Below, piece by piece: positions 1-10,773 of a stretch of 64,000 nt of DNA (position 1 is the first letter of the stretch; every line of letters begins with the position of its first letter). The notes under the pieces are model-generated. The model was not told where the DNA came from, did not search any database, and saw only the letters and a list, made by a program, of their open reading frames with translations. The translations under genes and the position numbers were made by a program. Source of the stretch: Yponomeuta sedellus (taxonomy: Eukaryota; Arthropoda; Insecta; Lepidoptera; Yponomeutidae); contig OW203744.1 in assembly GCA_934045075.1 (NCBI GenBank), positions 4,886,795 to 4,950,794 on the forward strand, given 5' to 3'.

Positions 1-119
1 GTGTACATCCTAATAACTTAAACAACATTCGTCTTTGAACCATGCCTCAACATAAACACGCTAAAATATTTTCGATATTAGGTAACTATTTTTATTGTCT
101 TGTGGACTGCCGAGTTTGT

Positions 120-265
120 CTATCGGTATCACGTCTGAATACCACGTCGGTACTGTGGTTCGATTCCCTCTAGGTACCGCCGTACATTTGTACAGATGTC
201 TTCAATGTATTTCAATGTTTGTGATGTCTTTGCCTGGTTACCAGGATAACCTAGTTTGGGACCAG
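120..265 (+). repeat. tRNA-derived SINE fragment (SINE-3 family)
   Basis: A B-box-like GGTTCGATTCC lies at 157-167. It is followed by a body with 'gtttgtgatgtc' and 'gggaccagcac'. The same body follows tRNA-like heads at 19.6 kb and, reversed, at 17.9, 23.8 and 52.3 kb, so this is a dispersed SINE family. This copy is diverged and its ends are approximate. Confidence 0.55.
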
Positions 266-789
266 CACCGGTGATTGTGTTGATTATAAGTTTATTAAGT
301 TACCTAAGTAACAATAGACTAGTTGACTCACGTGGAAATATATTTAAAGGTCACAGTTTTTTGTCTAGGAATTTGTTACAATGTAGGTAAATTCGTGATA
401 TCTGACGTCTTACCATATTTAAACGTGCTAAGAAAAACAACTTACCTACGTGGAAATACATTTTAGTCACTCCACCAGTATTGTGTCAATAGCTCGTGTT
501 ATTTTAGCATTACCTTACTGAGAAAAAACAGGACTCACAAAATCTATTTGCTGTCATAAAAAAATATTGGCGGTTCTTTTCCCTTACTGACTTGGCATTA
601 GACTTTTAATTTAACGCTGTTACAGCCCGGTTGTAGCCATGTGGGTATAGCCGTGGACTCGGAAATGACAGATCCAGATGGATATTTAGGGATACCCACG
701 ATGATGATATGAACCCTCGGTATGTCCCCACTGCGAAAAACTGCATGCAGATGCTGGATGCAGCAAGCTGAAGACCGGAAGCTACAGCT

Positions 790-1100
790 GCTAAGGCGCT
801 CATTAGGGGAGGGCTATGTCCAGCAGTGGACTACATAATATAGCCTAAAGAAGAATAAGAAGATGTCCCCACTGCTGGGGCACGGTTCTCTTCCTGCATC
901 GCAGGAAGGTTAGGCCACGCTCCACCACTGGGGCCAAGTCCGGGTTGGTGGAGGATTGTAAGACAGTGGCGGGCCCTACTGTCAGAAGTTGTCAATCCGC
1001 CCATATGGCCTCTGACATGGCTTAACGACTGCCATTACAGGACCTTCCTCCGATGCAGGAAGAGACCCGTGCCCCAGCAGTGAGGCATACAAAGGTTGAT
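790..1100. repeat. LINE 3' end plus Rep-A copy folded back
   Basis: 790-850 carries the text 'ggggagggctatgtccag', also seen at 1.96 and 18.64 kb and probably a truncated LINE 3' end. 863-1035 is a forward copy of the dispersed Rep-A repeat ('cactgctggggcacgg', 'aagtccgggttggtggagg'). 1041-1095 is the start of the same repeat in reverse ('gacccgtgccccagcagtg'), so the unit is a foldback. Rep-A occurs about a dozen times here. I see no coding capacity in it. Confidence 0.6.
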
Positions 1101-1460
1101 ATTGTGAAGAAAAAACGAACAAATAAACTCTTACGTTTATGTCATAGCATAGTGGTATAAACGCTATCCAGTCACAGTTTCTTGGTCCCTTGTTAATAAT
1201 CCTGGGTTCTCGGTCATGGGTCTTGGTGAATTGTTGATACCTGGCGGCCCCCACAGGACAGGGTCTGCCTAGTATGGTCTTTAAATGGAATAGAATTCAT
1301 TTCATTTCATGACTGTTCAACCGCCGGCCGACGCGAGCTCTCATTGCGTAGATGCAAAGCGCCGGTTTCTAAATTGAGAATTTCACTAAGTAAATACTCA
1401 AGTAACGTTCTGTCACGTAGAAAAGAGTTCTACGAATTTCTAAAAGACAAGTTCTAAAGA

Positions 1461-1740
1461 AGTCCCACTGTTGGTACATTTAAGAAGCGGTTGAAAGAGC
1501 ATTGTCTATCTCTGTCATGACATTGAACTATATATTTATGTATTTATTTTTAGTTTATGTAGTTTATTTATTTCTTTCGTAGTTAGGTAGTTACTCAATA
1601 TTTATGTAGTATCCGCTTTTTACTGCTTCTCCGCCTCTCTAAGGTTTGCTGGAAGAAATCTCTTTCAGAGGTAAGCTCGCCTTTGTACATGTTATTTCTT
1701 ATGTAATGTCCTGTTAAATGTTTCGTGTGCAATAAAGTAT
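1461..1740 (+). pseudogene. LINE reverse transcriptase C-terminal stub with 3' UTR
   Basis: 1461-1520 encodes SPTVGTFKKRLKEHCLSLS and a TGA stop. This matches the usual C-terminal end of insect Jockey/CR1-type LINE ORF2 proteins (family knowledge). The following 200 bp resembles other LINE 3' UTR fragments here ('aagctcgcctttgtacatg') and ends with AATAAA at 1731-1736. It is a 5'-truncated copy. Confidence 0.55.
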
Positions 1741-1994
1741 TATAAAGACAGCACTACAGTTAACTATTTACTTCTTCGAAATTCTCAATTCAGAAACTGG
1801 CCAAAAGACCATTTTTTTAATATAAATACACGTATCTTCTAAAACACTTCTCAAGAGCAGTTAAAAAAAGAACCATGGTTCAACGAATTACGAGCAGTTG
1901 ACACTGTAATGTTGTGCAATTTAATATTAAATAAAATAAATAAATAACACAACCTTGCGCTATGGCGCTCATTAGGAGAGGGCTATGTCTTCAG

Positions 1995-2055
1995 TTCTTC
2001 TTCTTCAGGCTATATTAGTCCACTGCTGGGACTAATATAGCCTGAAGAAGAAGAA
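1995..2055. repeat. Perfect 27-bp inverted repeat, 7-nt loop
   Basis: Arms 1995-2021 and 2029-2055 are exact reverse complements around the loop 'actgctg'. The text comes from the LINE 3' end also seen at 0.8 and 18.6 kb, so this is a fold-back of that fragment. Confidence 0.8.
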
Positions 2056-2099
2056 GAAGAAGAAATAAATAATAGTTATTTGTTATACAAGAGTGCAAA

Positions 2100-2300
2100 G
2101 TTGCTTTTAACCGCGTGTTCAATTTTGATGACCGAGCAAGCGAAGGATTCTAAAATTGAATCACGAGCGCAGCGAGTGATTCAAAATTAGAATCCTGAGC
2201 GTTAGCGAGGGAATCAAAAGAGCACGAGGTGAAAAATCTTTGCACTCGAGTGCAACACGTAACTTTTCATTCCACCGCAGCGAGGAAATGACTAAATGCA
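2100..2300. repeat. AGCGAG-rich quasi-palindromic segment
   Basis: Short phrases such as 'cacgagcgcagcgagtg', 'gagcgttagcgaggg' and 'gcagcgagg' alternate with AT-rich text ('aaaattgaatca', 'tgattcaaaattag') that pairs in inverted orientation. No open frame is supported. It is probably a degenerate mobile-element fragment. Confidence 0.4.
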
Positions 2301-2689
2301 AAAAAAAAAACGTTAAAAAAAAATCACAAGATACACAAGGTACACTTTTTAATTCACAAACTTAGTGCACACGATGTTCTAAATTCAATTTACTTTATCC
2401 TCTAGAGAATAAAAACGGCTTTTCCACTCAGATATTGAAGATTAAAAATACTCTTTCCGAGATGGTGGGATGAAAAATAAATTTGCGGTTACGTCTTCCC
2501 ATTTACCACAGTCTATATTTAAACTGCCTCTGCCTCTGAGTGTATTGAACAATCGTGTTTTCCGTCCGTCCGGTAGTTTGTGATGTAAAGTGCAATGCAC
2601 TTGCACTTGACATGTACATTGTACACTCTAGTTTAATCCAGTTATTATTTCTGATACGCGCTAATCTGCTGGTAAGAGCGATGCCCCAG

Positions 2690-2885
2690 AGCGGTGTTAG
2701 CCAAGCAGTAGAACGCCGTCTTCTCAATCGCGAGGTCGTGGGTTCGATCCCGGCTTGTACCAATGTCGTTTTCTAAGTTATGTACATTTGTGAAATTATA
2801 GTACTAATACTACTCGCTTACGGTGAAGGAAAATGTCGTGAGGAAACCCTAGTGTCTGAATTGTTACCATACTTCAGCGCTTTCT
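2690..2885 (+). repeat. tRNA-derived SINE (SINE-2 family)
   Basis: An A-box-like 'tagccaagcagtagaac' is followed by a B box GGTTCGATCCC at 2741-2751. The SINE body then includes 'gtgaggaaaccctagtgtc'. Body fragments recur at 23.04, 49.98 and 61.0 kb. The short reading frames here are incidental. Confidence 0.7.
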
Positions 2886-2889
2886 ACGT

Positions 2890-3935
2890 ATTATGGGCTA
2901 ACTGAGGCTAAGTGCGGAAATCTTAGGTCTAACTAAGAATGATGCCACGCTGCGCCACCGCAGTGTCAACGCTGCTATCTCTGACGTCACAGCATAATTG
3001 TACACATATACTAAAGCTGAACTGAATGTAATCTATCACCCCTAAGAAGGCTTTAAAAGTTAACGATTAACAGTCGAGTAAAAAAGGGCAATTTCGTATA
3101 AATTCCATAGAAAATTACGTTGTGCAGTTACATATAAGTAAACAAATAATATATAAGTAAATTAAAAACTTAATATCAATCAATAACGCGTCCTTCTTAG
3201 TATTTTCACGACCAACTACGGAACCCTACAAGCGTGTTCCCCGCCATGCACTCGGGTTTTTTCATGTACTCGAAGGGTATTACCTAATTGCGATTTATCG
3301 TCTCTTGAATGATTTTAATTATTATAATTATAATTTTGAACGGTCCTCCGTAACACTTTTAATAACATATTTTGGTATCACCTGGTGGCCAATAAATCTT
3401 TCTAATTACCCGACAGTATAAAGAAAAGAGGGTTAGGTACGTTTTTCCGGTGTATGTATGTATTTATTTTATTTTATGACCACGGAGAGGCGTTTGGCTT
3501 CTCAGTAGTCATGAAGGAACATCTTCTGCGTCAGACTGAACCAATGTCGTTTTAATTAATTAAATGAATTACTTCCACACAACACAATCACTTGTCCGGC
3601 GGGGGGATGAGTCTCTAAAATGCATAGTTGTTTAATAGACATATTAGTCCGGTAATGGTCGTTTCATTCACACTATTGGTCTAGTACCAATGGCATAACC
3701 CGTGCTACTTAACCAGCGTTTAAGTGGTTAAGTGCAGTTAAAATGCTAAAAATGGGGGTAATTTCGAAAATGTGTGACATAATTTAAATTTTTTGAAAAT
3801 GATAGAATTATGTAAAGAAATATAAAAAAAATTGTGTAAAGAGGTTTGCACAGTTACAATGTTACATTGAGTATACAATCAGAAGGTTCATTATATAGTT
3901 GTTACAGTTAATGGTTTAGACTTTGAGGTTAATTA
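2890..3935. other. No gene seen; AT-rich spacer
   Basis: I see no coding bias, RNA gene or clear repeat boundary here. Isolated CRE-like TGACGTCA octamers occur near 2.98 kb and elsewhere but without promoter context. Confidence 0.5.
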
Positions 3936-3939
3936 TTGT

Positions 3940-4160
3940 TATTATAATTTATTCACACGAAACATTACATAAGAAGTAACTTGTACAACATAAGAAATAA
4001 CAAACATGTACAAAGGCGAGCTTATCTCTGAAAGCGGTCGGGTTTTATGTATTTTATAATTTGCAAGAGTGTGTGAGTTGGCCTTTTTTACGACGGCGCT
4101 CGAATCGACGTATTTTTTTTCGCTCAGAGTGTATAAATAGTGACGTTGCCCCGCCATTAT
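3940..4160 (-). repeat. LINE 3' UTR fragment next to a duplicated 120-bp block
   Basis: 3945-4030 is the reverse complement of the LINE 3' UTR seen at 1.65-1.74 kb. 4038-4160 ('gcggtcgggttttatgta' to 'gtgtataaatagtgac') is matched by 4872-5005 at moderate identity. Both are followed by related AT-rich text, suggesting two copies of one unnamed mobile sequence. Confidence 0.5.
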
Positions 4161-4734
4161 AATGACAAAAAAACGTCTTAAAACAAGACCTGGAGGAATG
4201 TGTTGAATTTTTAACCTCAGTAAGAGGGACTATTTTAAACTTAAACAATCATGTAAGAATATTATTTATTGGTTACAGAAAAAACAGTACCCGAAAAGGA
4301 AGAAAGTAACTGCATATTTATTGACGTCCCGATTTATATGATTACTGACATTCTTAAATTATTTTAATGATACCTTTTATTATGATTTGTATTGTTGTTT
4401 ATTAACTCTATTTAACTGTCACCTAAAAATATAAAATGTTGTATTAAGAAATTTAACGCAGTTTGGGGCGTAATTGTATAATGGTAGCATATTTTTTCTG
4501 TTTTTATTGTAAATATGTATATACTAAGCAGTTATGTGTATTACTTTAGAGCGTGCAATTAATTACGAACTTTTTTCTATGAAAGATTTATGTGATTTTG
4601 TAGGACAGCAACTTGGTTAAGCCGTTAAGACTTAAAAAAACTTTTACTTGGGTACTTAAGTTACTTACCGTCGGCTGCTACACTGGTAAAACGCGAATTT
4701 AATAAAACATAACATATGTAATAAATATCCCCAT

Positions 4735-5005
4735 TATGCCCCCACCGAGGGGCACGGCTCTCTTCCCTGAGGAAGGTATAGGCCATACTCCACCACGGGG
4801 GCCAAGGCCGTATTGGTGGTGGCTGTGACTGTAATGTAATTAAGAAATTTGCAAATAAATAAATGGTAAAGGCTTGAGCGGTCGGGTTTTACGTATTTTA
4901 TAATAATTACGAGAGTGTATTCGTTAGTTAGTTGGTCCTTTTTTTTACGACGACGAGGCAACGAATTGACGTATTAATTTTTTGCCCCGAGTTTATAAAT
5001 AGTAA
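4735..5005 (+). repeat. Rep-A fragment and second copy of the 120-bp block
   Basis: 4738-4825 carries the Rep-A start ('gaggggcacggctctcttc', 'ccactccaccacggggg'-like text). 4872-5005 repeats the block at 4038-4160. No gene is evident. Confidence 0.5.
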
Positions 5006-5159
5006 CTTAACTTAGTTAACGCCAGTATCGGAATCGTGAATGTCTTAAATACGAGCTAGGTACATAGAATCTGTACAGCATGTCCCGACAATTCACGTAG
5101 GTTTTTTTTATTGTTATTGGTGGTTGTTACTTAAGTCTGAATTAAAAATATATAATATA

Positions 5160-5500
5160 GTAATTATAAACTCTTTCTCACAATCCTTCACCAACCCGGA
5201 CTTGGTTCCCGCGGTGGAGTATGGCCTAATTTCTCTTTCGCTCTCTATGAGAAGGCTTCTTACATTGGAACATATATAGGCTGCATGATAATTATTATAT
5301 TCTAAGCCGTTGGTGCCGGCTGTCATGTAATGGCAGTCGTTAAGCCGTGTCAGAGGTCTTATGGCCGGCTTGATAACTGTTGAGAGTATGACTCACCACT
5401 GTCTTACAATCCTCTACCAACCCGGACGTAGTTTCCGACGGTTCCGAGGTTAGGACCCGTGCCCCAGCAGTGGGGATACCAAGGGTTGATATCCCAACAA
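5160..5500 (-). repeat. Rep-A copy, reverse orientation, interrupted
   Basis: Reverse-strand Rep-A text appears as 'ccaacccggacttgg', 'gccgttggtgccggctgtc' and 'gacccgtgccccagcagtg', but in rearranged order with partial duplication. This indicates a broken or doubly inserted copy. Confidence 0.55.
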
Positions 5501-5554
5501 ACACTAAAGAAACAATATACCCTGTCAAGGCCACCCAACGTATTAGCAACAGTA

Positions 5555-5760
5555 TAGTCTTTAAGCTTTTAGAATATCTCTGACTCTAGAGTAGGCTTCG
5601 GTTTTCGCCAATTTTCGCCGGTTTTCGTACGGATGATCAAGTTGTGATTTCGAAATTAAGTGTCTTATTAGTTTTTTTATTCTATTACACGAATATATCC
5701 GATAGTAGCCGAGGTATATTCTAAAAGCTAATAGACTGTTTTAAAAATATCTTAGATAAT
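5555..5760. repeat. Dispersed repeat shared with 59.99-60.31 kb
   Basis: 'gagtaggcttcggttttcg' near 5590 and 'cacgaatatatccgatag' near 5690 both recur at 60.02 and 60.24 kb in the same order. Ends containing 'cttttagaatat' and 'atattctaaaag' are inverted, so this may be a short foldback transposon. Confidence 0.45.
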
Positions 5761-7120
5761 GTTAGGCTGGCCTCTAATTGAGAATTAGCTATAAAAAATT
5801 TATGATTATATAAGCGGAGAGACCATGATGTCTATAAATAGCAAAGATAAATAAGCTTGGTATTATTTTTCTCTACGACGTACAAATCGGACGTAATGGG
5901 GTGCTAATTATCGCCACCAATGGAATAAAAAAAAAGTAAACGTCAAAATTCTTAATATCTGTGATAGCTATTTTAGAACATACAGCCTATAACGTAGCAT
6001 CAACATCCTAAGACTTAAAAAATCGATTTTCGCTAAAAACGGCCGTTTTTAAAGTTGTTGCGGTGCAAACCTCTTTACACCATTCTTTATTTAAAAACCT
6101 ATTTAGAGGCTAAAAATTTCACCCATGCCGGGATTCGAACCCGCAACCATTAACCATTCTTTATATTACTTTTTCTATCTATCATTTTCAAATATTTAAA
6201 TTATGTCACACATTTCGAAATTTCCCTCATTTTTCATCATTACAACTTTACCCATCGACTAGATATAACTATTTACCTGCTTATCCGTTTTAATCTAGTT
6301 TTTCTGTTCTTTTTATAAAATAACAGTACCTAGTTTTTATTATTAACAAAAGTTATACAACATTACAAAGTCCTAGGATCCTAAGTTCTAGACTGTATGT
6401 CCTAAAAATAGTTGTCATAGTGGCTAAGATTTAAATTTCCTTCATAAAAAAATGTATTTAAAACAATTTATGATTTTTATTCCATTCGTGGCGCTAGTTA
6501 ACAACCCAAGGCGCCTTAAACTATGACGACACCCTCTCACGTGATGCCTTAATGTATGAAGCGTTTATCCATATTTCAGTTAAATCATAAAATTATATTT
6601 TAATGAAACAACTAAATTTACCAAAAGTTTTTTTTTGTTATTAGAATAAATTAATTTTTCGCATTTTCTCTGATTCCGAAAACCCAGAAATAGTTATTTA
6701 TGGGCAGTAAGTTAGTATGCTTACAAACGAGTAGACGAATATATAAGTACGAGAAGAGTCGAGGGCCAACCAAAGTCACGAGTTTGTAAACATCAATCCG
6801 CACGTGTATAATACAACGTTTTTCAACACTGTGTGGCGAGAAAACAGTACAATTTAACAAACTTTATCATTCGAATAATCGCGTCGCAATTCAGAATAAT
6901 TAAACCAACAACTTTTGCAGCAACTTTGACGTTTATAAATATGATAATGGCGGGCACAGATTAATAATAATAATATTTCTTAGTGATTTGCAATACTCAT
7001 ACATAGTTATATATAACGTCGGAATATAAGGTAATTACGTTTTACCTAATAAATAATCGCGACTAGACCCGTTTAATATATAGTTAGTGGCATTTTTCCG
7101 AGCGCTTCCGTGCTTCGCAA
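5760..7120. other. No gene seen; AT-rich with a small SINE-1 scrap
   Basis: 6095-6155 is a reverse fragment of SINE-1 ('ctatttagaggctaaaa', 'gccgggattcgaacccgc'). The rest shows no coding bias or recognisable RNA gene. Confidence 0.45.
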
Positions 7121-7124
7121 GGCA

Positions 7125-7350
7125 CGTTAAGCCGTTGGTGCCGGCTGTCATGTAATGGCAGTCGTTAAGCCATGTCAGAGGCCTTATGGGCGGCTTGATT
7201 ACTTCTGACAGTAAGGCCCGCCACTGTCTTACAATCCTTCACCAACCCGGACTTGGCCCCCGTGGTGGAGTATGGCCTAACCTTCCTGCGATACAGGAAG
7301 AGACCCTTGCCCCAACAGTGGGGACATATAAAGGGTTGATATCGAATATA
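7125..7350 (-). repeat. Rep-A copy, reverse orientation
   Basis: It runs from 'gccgttggtgccggctgtc' through 'ccaacccggacttggccc' to 'cagtggggacat', the clean reverse complement of the Rep-A core at 23.24-23.46 kb. Confidence 0.65.
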
Positions 7351-7791
7351 TAGCTTTGTAATAATTATAACTTTGCTTCGTCTCAACTTTGGTTTGGTAT
7401 TAAAGTGAGAAAAACGTATTGAGCCGTAAAGTATACGCACGCCTCCATACAACGGAGCGTCCGGTAAAATGTGTACTTTGTATTTGAGAGTATGTACCTA
7501 CTTTAAAGCACCTCCGTTGTAGTGTGTCATTTTAAACTTTTGGCTTCGTAAATGGAGTTTCAGAGCAAATGTGTCGAAAATAATATTTTATTGTTTTATT
7601 TTGCATATATATATAAAGCTTATTTTCATATGTCTCCTAAGAGTATGGTATAAAATCAATGTTGCTTCAATGTAAGCGAGATGCAAGATCCCCATTGGCT
7701 AACATGAAAGACCCTCTGAAACTAACTTATTGTGTAATACCTGTTTGTTCTCAGCAGGTGTGCCTTACATGAACTCAAAAGAAATATGCAT

Positions 7792-7833
7792 ATTCTTAGT
7801 AGAAGAGTTGCATGTAACTCTTCTACTAAGAAT
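7792..7833. repeat. Perfect 18-bp hairpin, 6-nt loop
   Basis: Arms 7792-7809 and 7816-7833 ('attcttagtagaagagtt' and its complement) flank the loop 'gcatgt'. No repeat copy elsewhere in the window was noticed. Confidence 0.75.
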
Positions 7834-7966
7834 GAGATTCGAAAGCCAAAGCATTGTTTCTGTAACTCGACTGGATGCCGCAACAGCTTTGTTAAGCAAA
7901 ACACCTTATCTACCGAATATTTACGGCCTTATTTTTAAAAACGCGATTCCACGGAAACACACCTTA

Positions 7967-8040
7967 GGCTTAAAAAACTATTTAGAGGCTAAAAAGTTCA
8001 CCCATGCCGGGTGAAATTTTTAGCCTCTAAATAGGTTTTT
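7967..8040. repeat. SINE-1 tail fragments in inverted arrangement
   Basis: 'ctatttagaggctaaaa' is followed after about 20 bp by its reverse complement 'ttttagcctctaaatag'. The join falls inside the tRNA-like 3' segment ('cccatgccggg'). A forward tail continues ('gtccttagcacgggttagtg'). Confidence 0.65.
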
Positions 8041-8406
8041 AAATTTGTCCTTAGCACGGGTTAGTGCATTAAAAATAAAAATAGTATAAACACCTAAGGC
8101 TGGTTTCTGAATTGAGAATTTCACTAAGTATATTTACTTATGTAACGTTCTGTCACGCTCTTTGCTGAGAAATTCGAAGAGACAGCGCTAAATGAATATT
8201 TCCTGCATGATTTAACGTAAAAAACGGAAATATATTGACTTTGCTAAATAAGTAAGTATGTAGGATGGCTGCAAAATTTGCGAATAAAAAAAAATATTTT
8301 CCGCTTTTAATTCGAAACGGTGAAATCGCTATCCGAAAGAATCTTTGGTTTGTAAACAAACATCTGTCAGCTAGAGGCAGTGGACATTGATTATTATAGG
8401 ACTTAC

Positions 8407-8619
8407 ATCAAAGTGATCTTCACGTAAATACACCCGAGTTTCAATCGGTAAAGTATCGGGGTCGCTTTTGGCAAGTTTGAGCCAATTTTTTCGTTTGTTT
8501 ATTTCACTGGGTACATGAATCCGCAACTTTCCGTGGGTCTTTATTGACATGTTTTTGCATTCTCGAACAATGCAATAATGATAATTGCTATATTTTGTAT
8601 GTAAACTCGATGAAATCAT
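8407..8619 (-). CDS. THAP-type zinc-finger exon (partial, possibly decayed)
   Basis: The 71 visible residues resemble the start of a THAP domain, a C2CH zinc-dependent DNA-binding module used by transcription regulators and P-element-type transposases. Visible features are C16-x4-C21 (YCIVRECKN), the THAP-typical KRKNWLKLA with Trp46, and RVYLREDHFD with His68-Phe69. The reading frame runs directly into a consensus donor GTAAGT (complement of 8401-8406), so this is one exon of a spliced gene. The third zinc ligand expected three residues before His68 is Arg65 instead of Cys, which would weaken zinc binding. I could not find the next exon (the rest of the domain with its AVPF-type motif) within 8.4 kb downstream on this strand. 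It may be an isolated remnant of a THAP gene family common in moths or a real gene with a distant exon. The start at ATG 8617-8619 is the only visible option but is unproven. Confidence 0.55.
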
Positions 8620-9194
8620 ACTTGGGTTATTGTTATTTCACTATGGTCACAAATCACTCACAGATGTTGAATGACAAATTTTGTTTACAAGTCTTCAGGT
8701 CTTCAAACCATAGACAAAAATGGCTGACCGCGTTTTTGGCTGTTTAGCAAAACAAACTTTTAATATATATTTTTTTATTGCTTTTAGGTTCTCAAAAAAT
8801 ATTTAAAAATAATTTTCGGTCTAATGGATGAGATATTTAACATTTAAGACTTACTTGAAAAGAGAGTCAAATAGCGGATTGAAGCCGGTTTACCGTATTT
8901 TGTTTATCGAATCCCAAACTGGGTTAAGTAGAAATAAAAATAACATTCAAGTTATATTTTCGTTTACTTCGGATAACCTTTTTCACCTCATTTAACTTGA
9001 ACTGCGATTTATTAAATAACGGGTCTTTATCAGTGTTGTACTAGAACAGTGTTTTAATCAAAATATTTACTTGGAAACATTCAAAACTAAAACTACCGTC
9101 AGTTATGTAAAGGTCGAATTACAGATCCATGAAAACTTTCTCTGTGCGAACCTCGTTAAAAGTCAATTACATAAGTTTCGGGTGCTTTTGATAC

Positions 9195-9293
9195 GGTTAA
9201 ATGGATTTCAATTTATGTTCTCCAAAGGGGCAGTCGTAGGTCTCACATTCGGGAGGTTGTGAGTTCGAACCCGGGCGTGTACCAATGACTTTG
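9195..9293 (+). repeat. tRNA-like SINE fragment that served as LTR-element target
   Basis: 'gttgtgagttcgaacccgg' at about 9256-9274 is a B-box-like segment and 'gtaccaatgac' matches the SINE-2 junction at 2757. The sequence stops at the TTTG target duplication of the LTR retrotransposon. Confidence 0.5.
9290..9293. other. Target-site duplication TTTG (left)
   Basis: TTTG directly precedes the left LTR and is repeated at 17055-17058 directly after the right LTR. A 4-bp duplication is typical of Ty3/gypsy integrases. Confidence 0.8.
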
Positions 9294-9611
9294 TGTTAGA
9301 CTTACCAAACAGGATTGTAATAATTAAAATACAATATTGAATTTCGGATTTGTAATGCAATACTTTTGACAAAATTAAATTTACAATCTAAACAGAACAC
9401 CGTCCGTCCTTAGCTGTAGTCGCCCTTCGAATGAATCACGCGGTCTCTCACATCAGTTTTTATCTACCGCCCGATTCTCGAATGGCCGTTACAGTTGCAG
9501 TTCTATGCAACGCGTTCGAAATTTAGCAAAATCTTGTAAGTCTTTATTTATTTTTAAAGCAATATTTAAATTAAATAACAAAATTACATTAAGGAAATCA
9601 GTTGCCTAACA
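9294..9611 (-). repeat. 3' LTR of the retrotransposon
   Basis: 318 bp, matching 16737-17054 base for base in my reading. It begins TGTTAGACTTACC and ends GTTGCCTAACA on the plus strand. Confidence 0.92.
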
Positions 9612-10197
9612 GACGGCCGTCCTGTAATAGGAATGCCCCCATTCCGTTTCGGCCATTCGAGCATCTGTTATGTCCTCATACAGTAGGTACAATTATAATT
9701 AATTTACAAATACAAAAAAAAATAATATAGTTGTAACTAAACTCAAAACAAAATAATCCAAAATATTACTAGATCGATGTAACTTAATTTAATTTTTTTT
9801 TTTTTAAACGAACTTATCATTACAAATCGGCAACTACGAATATAAGCAATAACTTTGCTTTTTATTTAGTACATTATTAGAACATTATATCTTAGTACAA
9901 TCTTAAATGTGAATGGCGATTCTTCCGATGAACCTGTGAAAATAAACTGGTTTTAATATATATGTTTTATCTTCCATTGTTCAACTGTCATTTCACTGCA
10001 TAACTGTTAATTTTTATCAATAATGAAAATGTGATAAGACGAGAAAATAAAGAAGTGGTATCAACTTAATTGGGGAAATTTCAGATGTTACTTAGCGCAG
10101 TAACTAAGTGATGGAGTATGGGTATTGTAAATATATTTACTGTCAGTGAAAATACAGTTAGGAACACTTAGGCACCCTATATATAGTACCACTACCA

Positions 10198-10427
10198 CTT
10201 CAGCATCCTTCACAAACATAGTGAGTACCGCTTGTGCTTCGGCATCCTTCACACAGTGAGTACCGCTTGCACTTCGGCATCCTTCACTTAGTAACTACCG
10301 ATGTGCTTCGGCATCCTTCACATAATGAGCGCCGCTTGCATTTGGACATCTTTCACACAGTGAGTACCGCTTGCACTTCGGCATCCTTCACATAGTGAGT
10401 ACCGCTTGTGCTTCGGCATCCTTCACT
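10198..10427. repeat. 35-bp tandem repeat, about 7 units, inside the LTR element
   Basis: Units begin at about 10198, 10237, 10272, 10306, 10341, 10376 and 10411 and share 'cttcggcatccttcac' and 'gtgagtaccgcttg'. The period is 34-39 bp. It lies between the end of pol and the 3' LTR. Confidence 0.85.
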
Positions 10428-10773
10428 TTATTGTTGCTTAATTCCACGACTATACTCACCAGCAAGTGAGCAGTGGTGCGTTCATAACTTTTAAAACATC
10501 ATTGGCCCCAGAGCCTGCATGATCTAAAACAACAGAAAAGGGACTGGGGCAGGCATGTAAATATAGATTAAGGGGTATGTATATTTTTACAAATATTTCG
10601 CTATTTAAAGCTTAATCTACCATTAAATTGTATATAACACCGTATGTACATATTGTATGTAAATATACGTATTACTAATTAATTTAAATATATACAAATT
10701 AGTTATATGTATAGATATATAAATGTATTTTTTTTTGTATCTACAGATCACTATTGTACAAAGTCACTGAATT

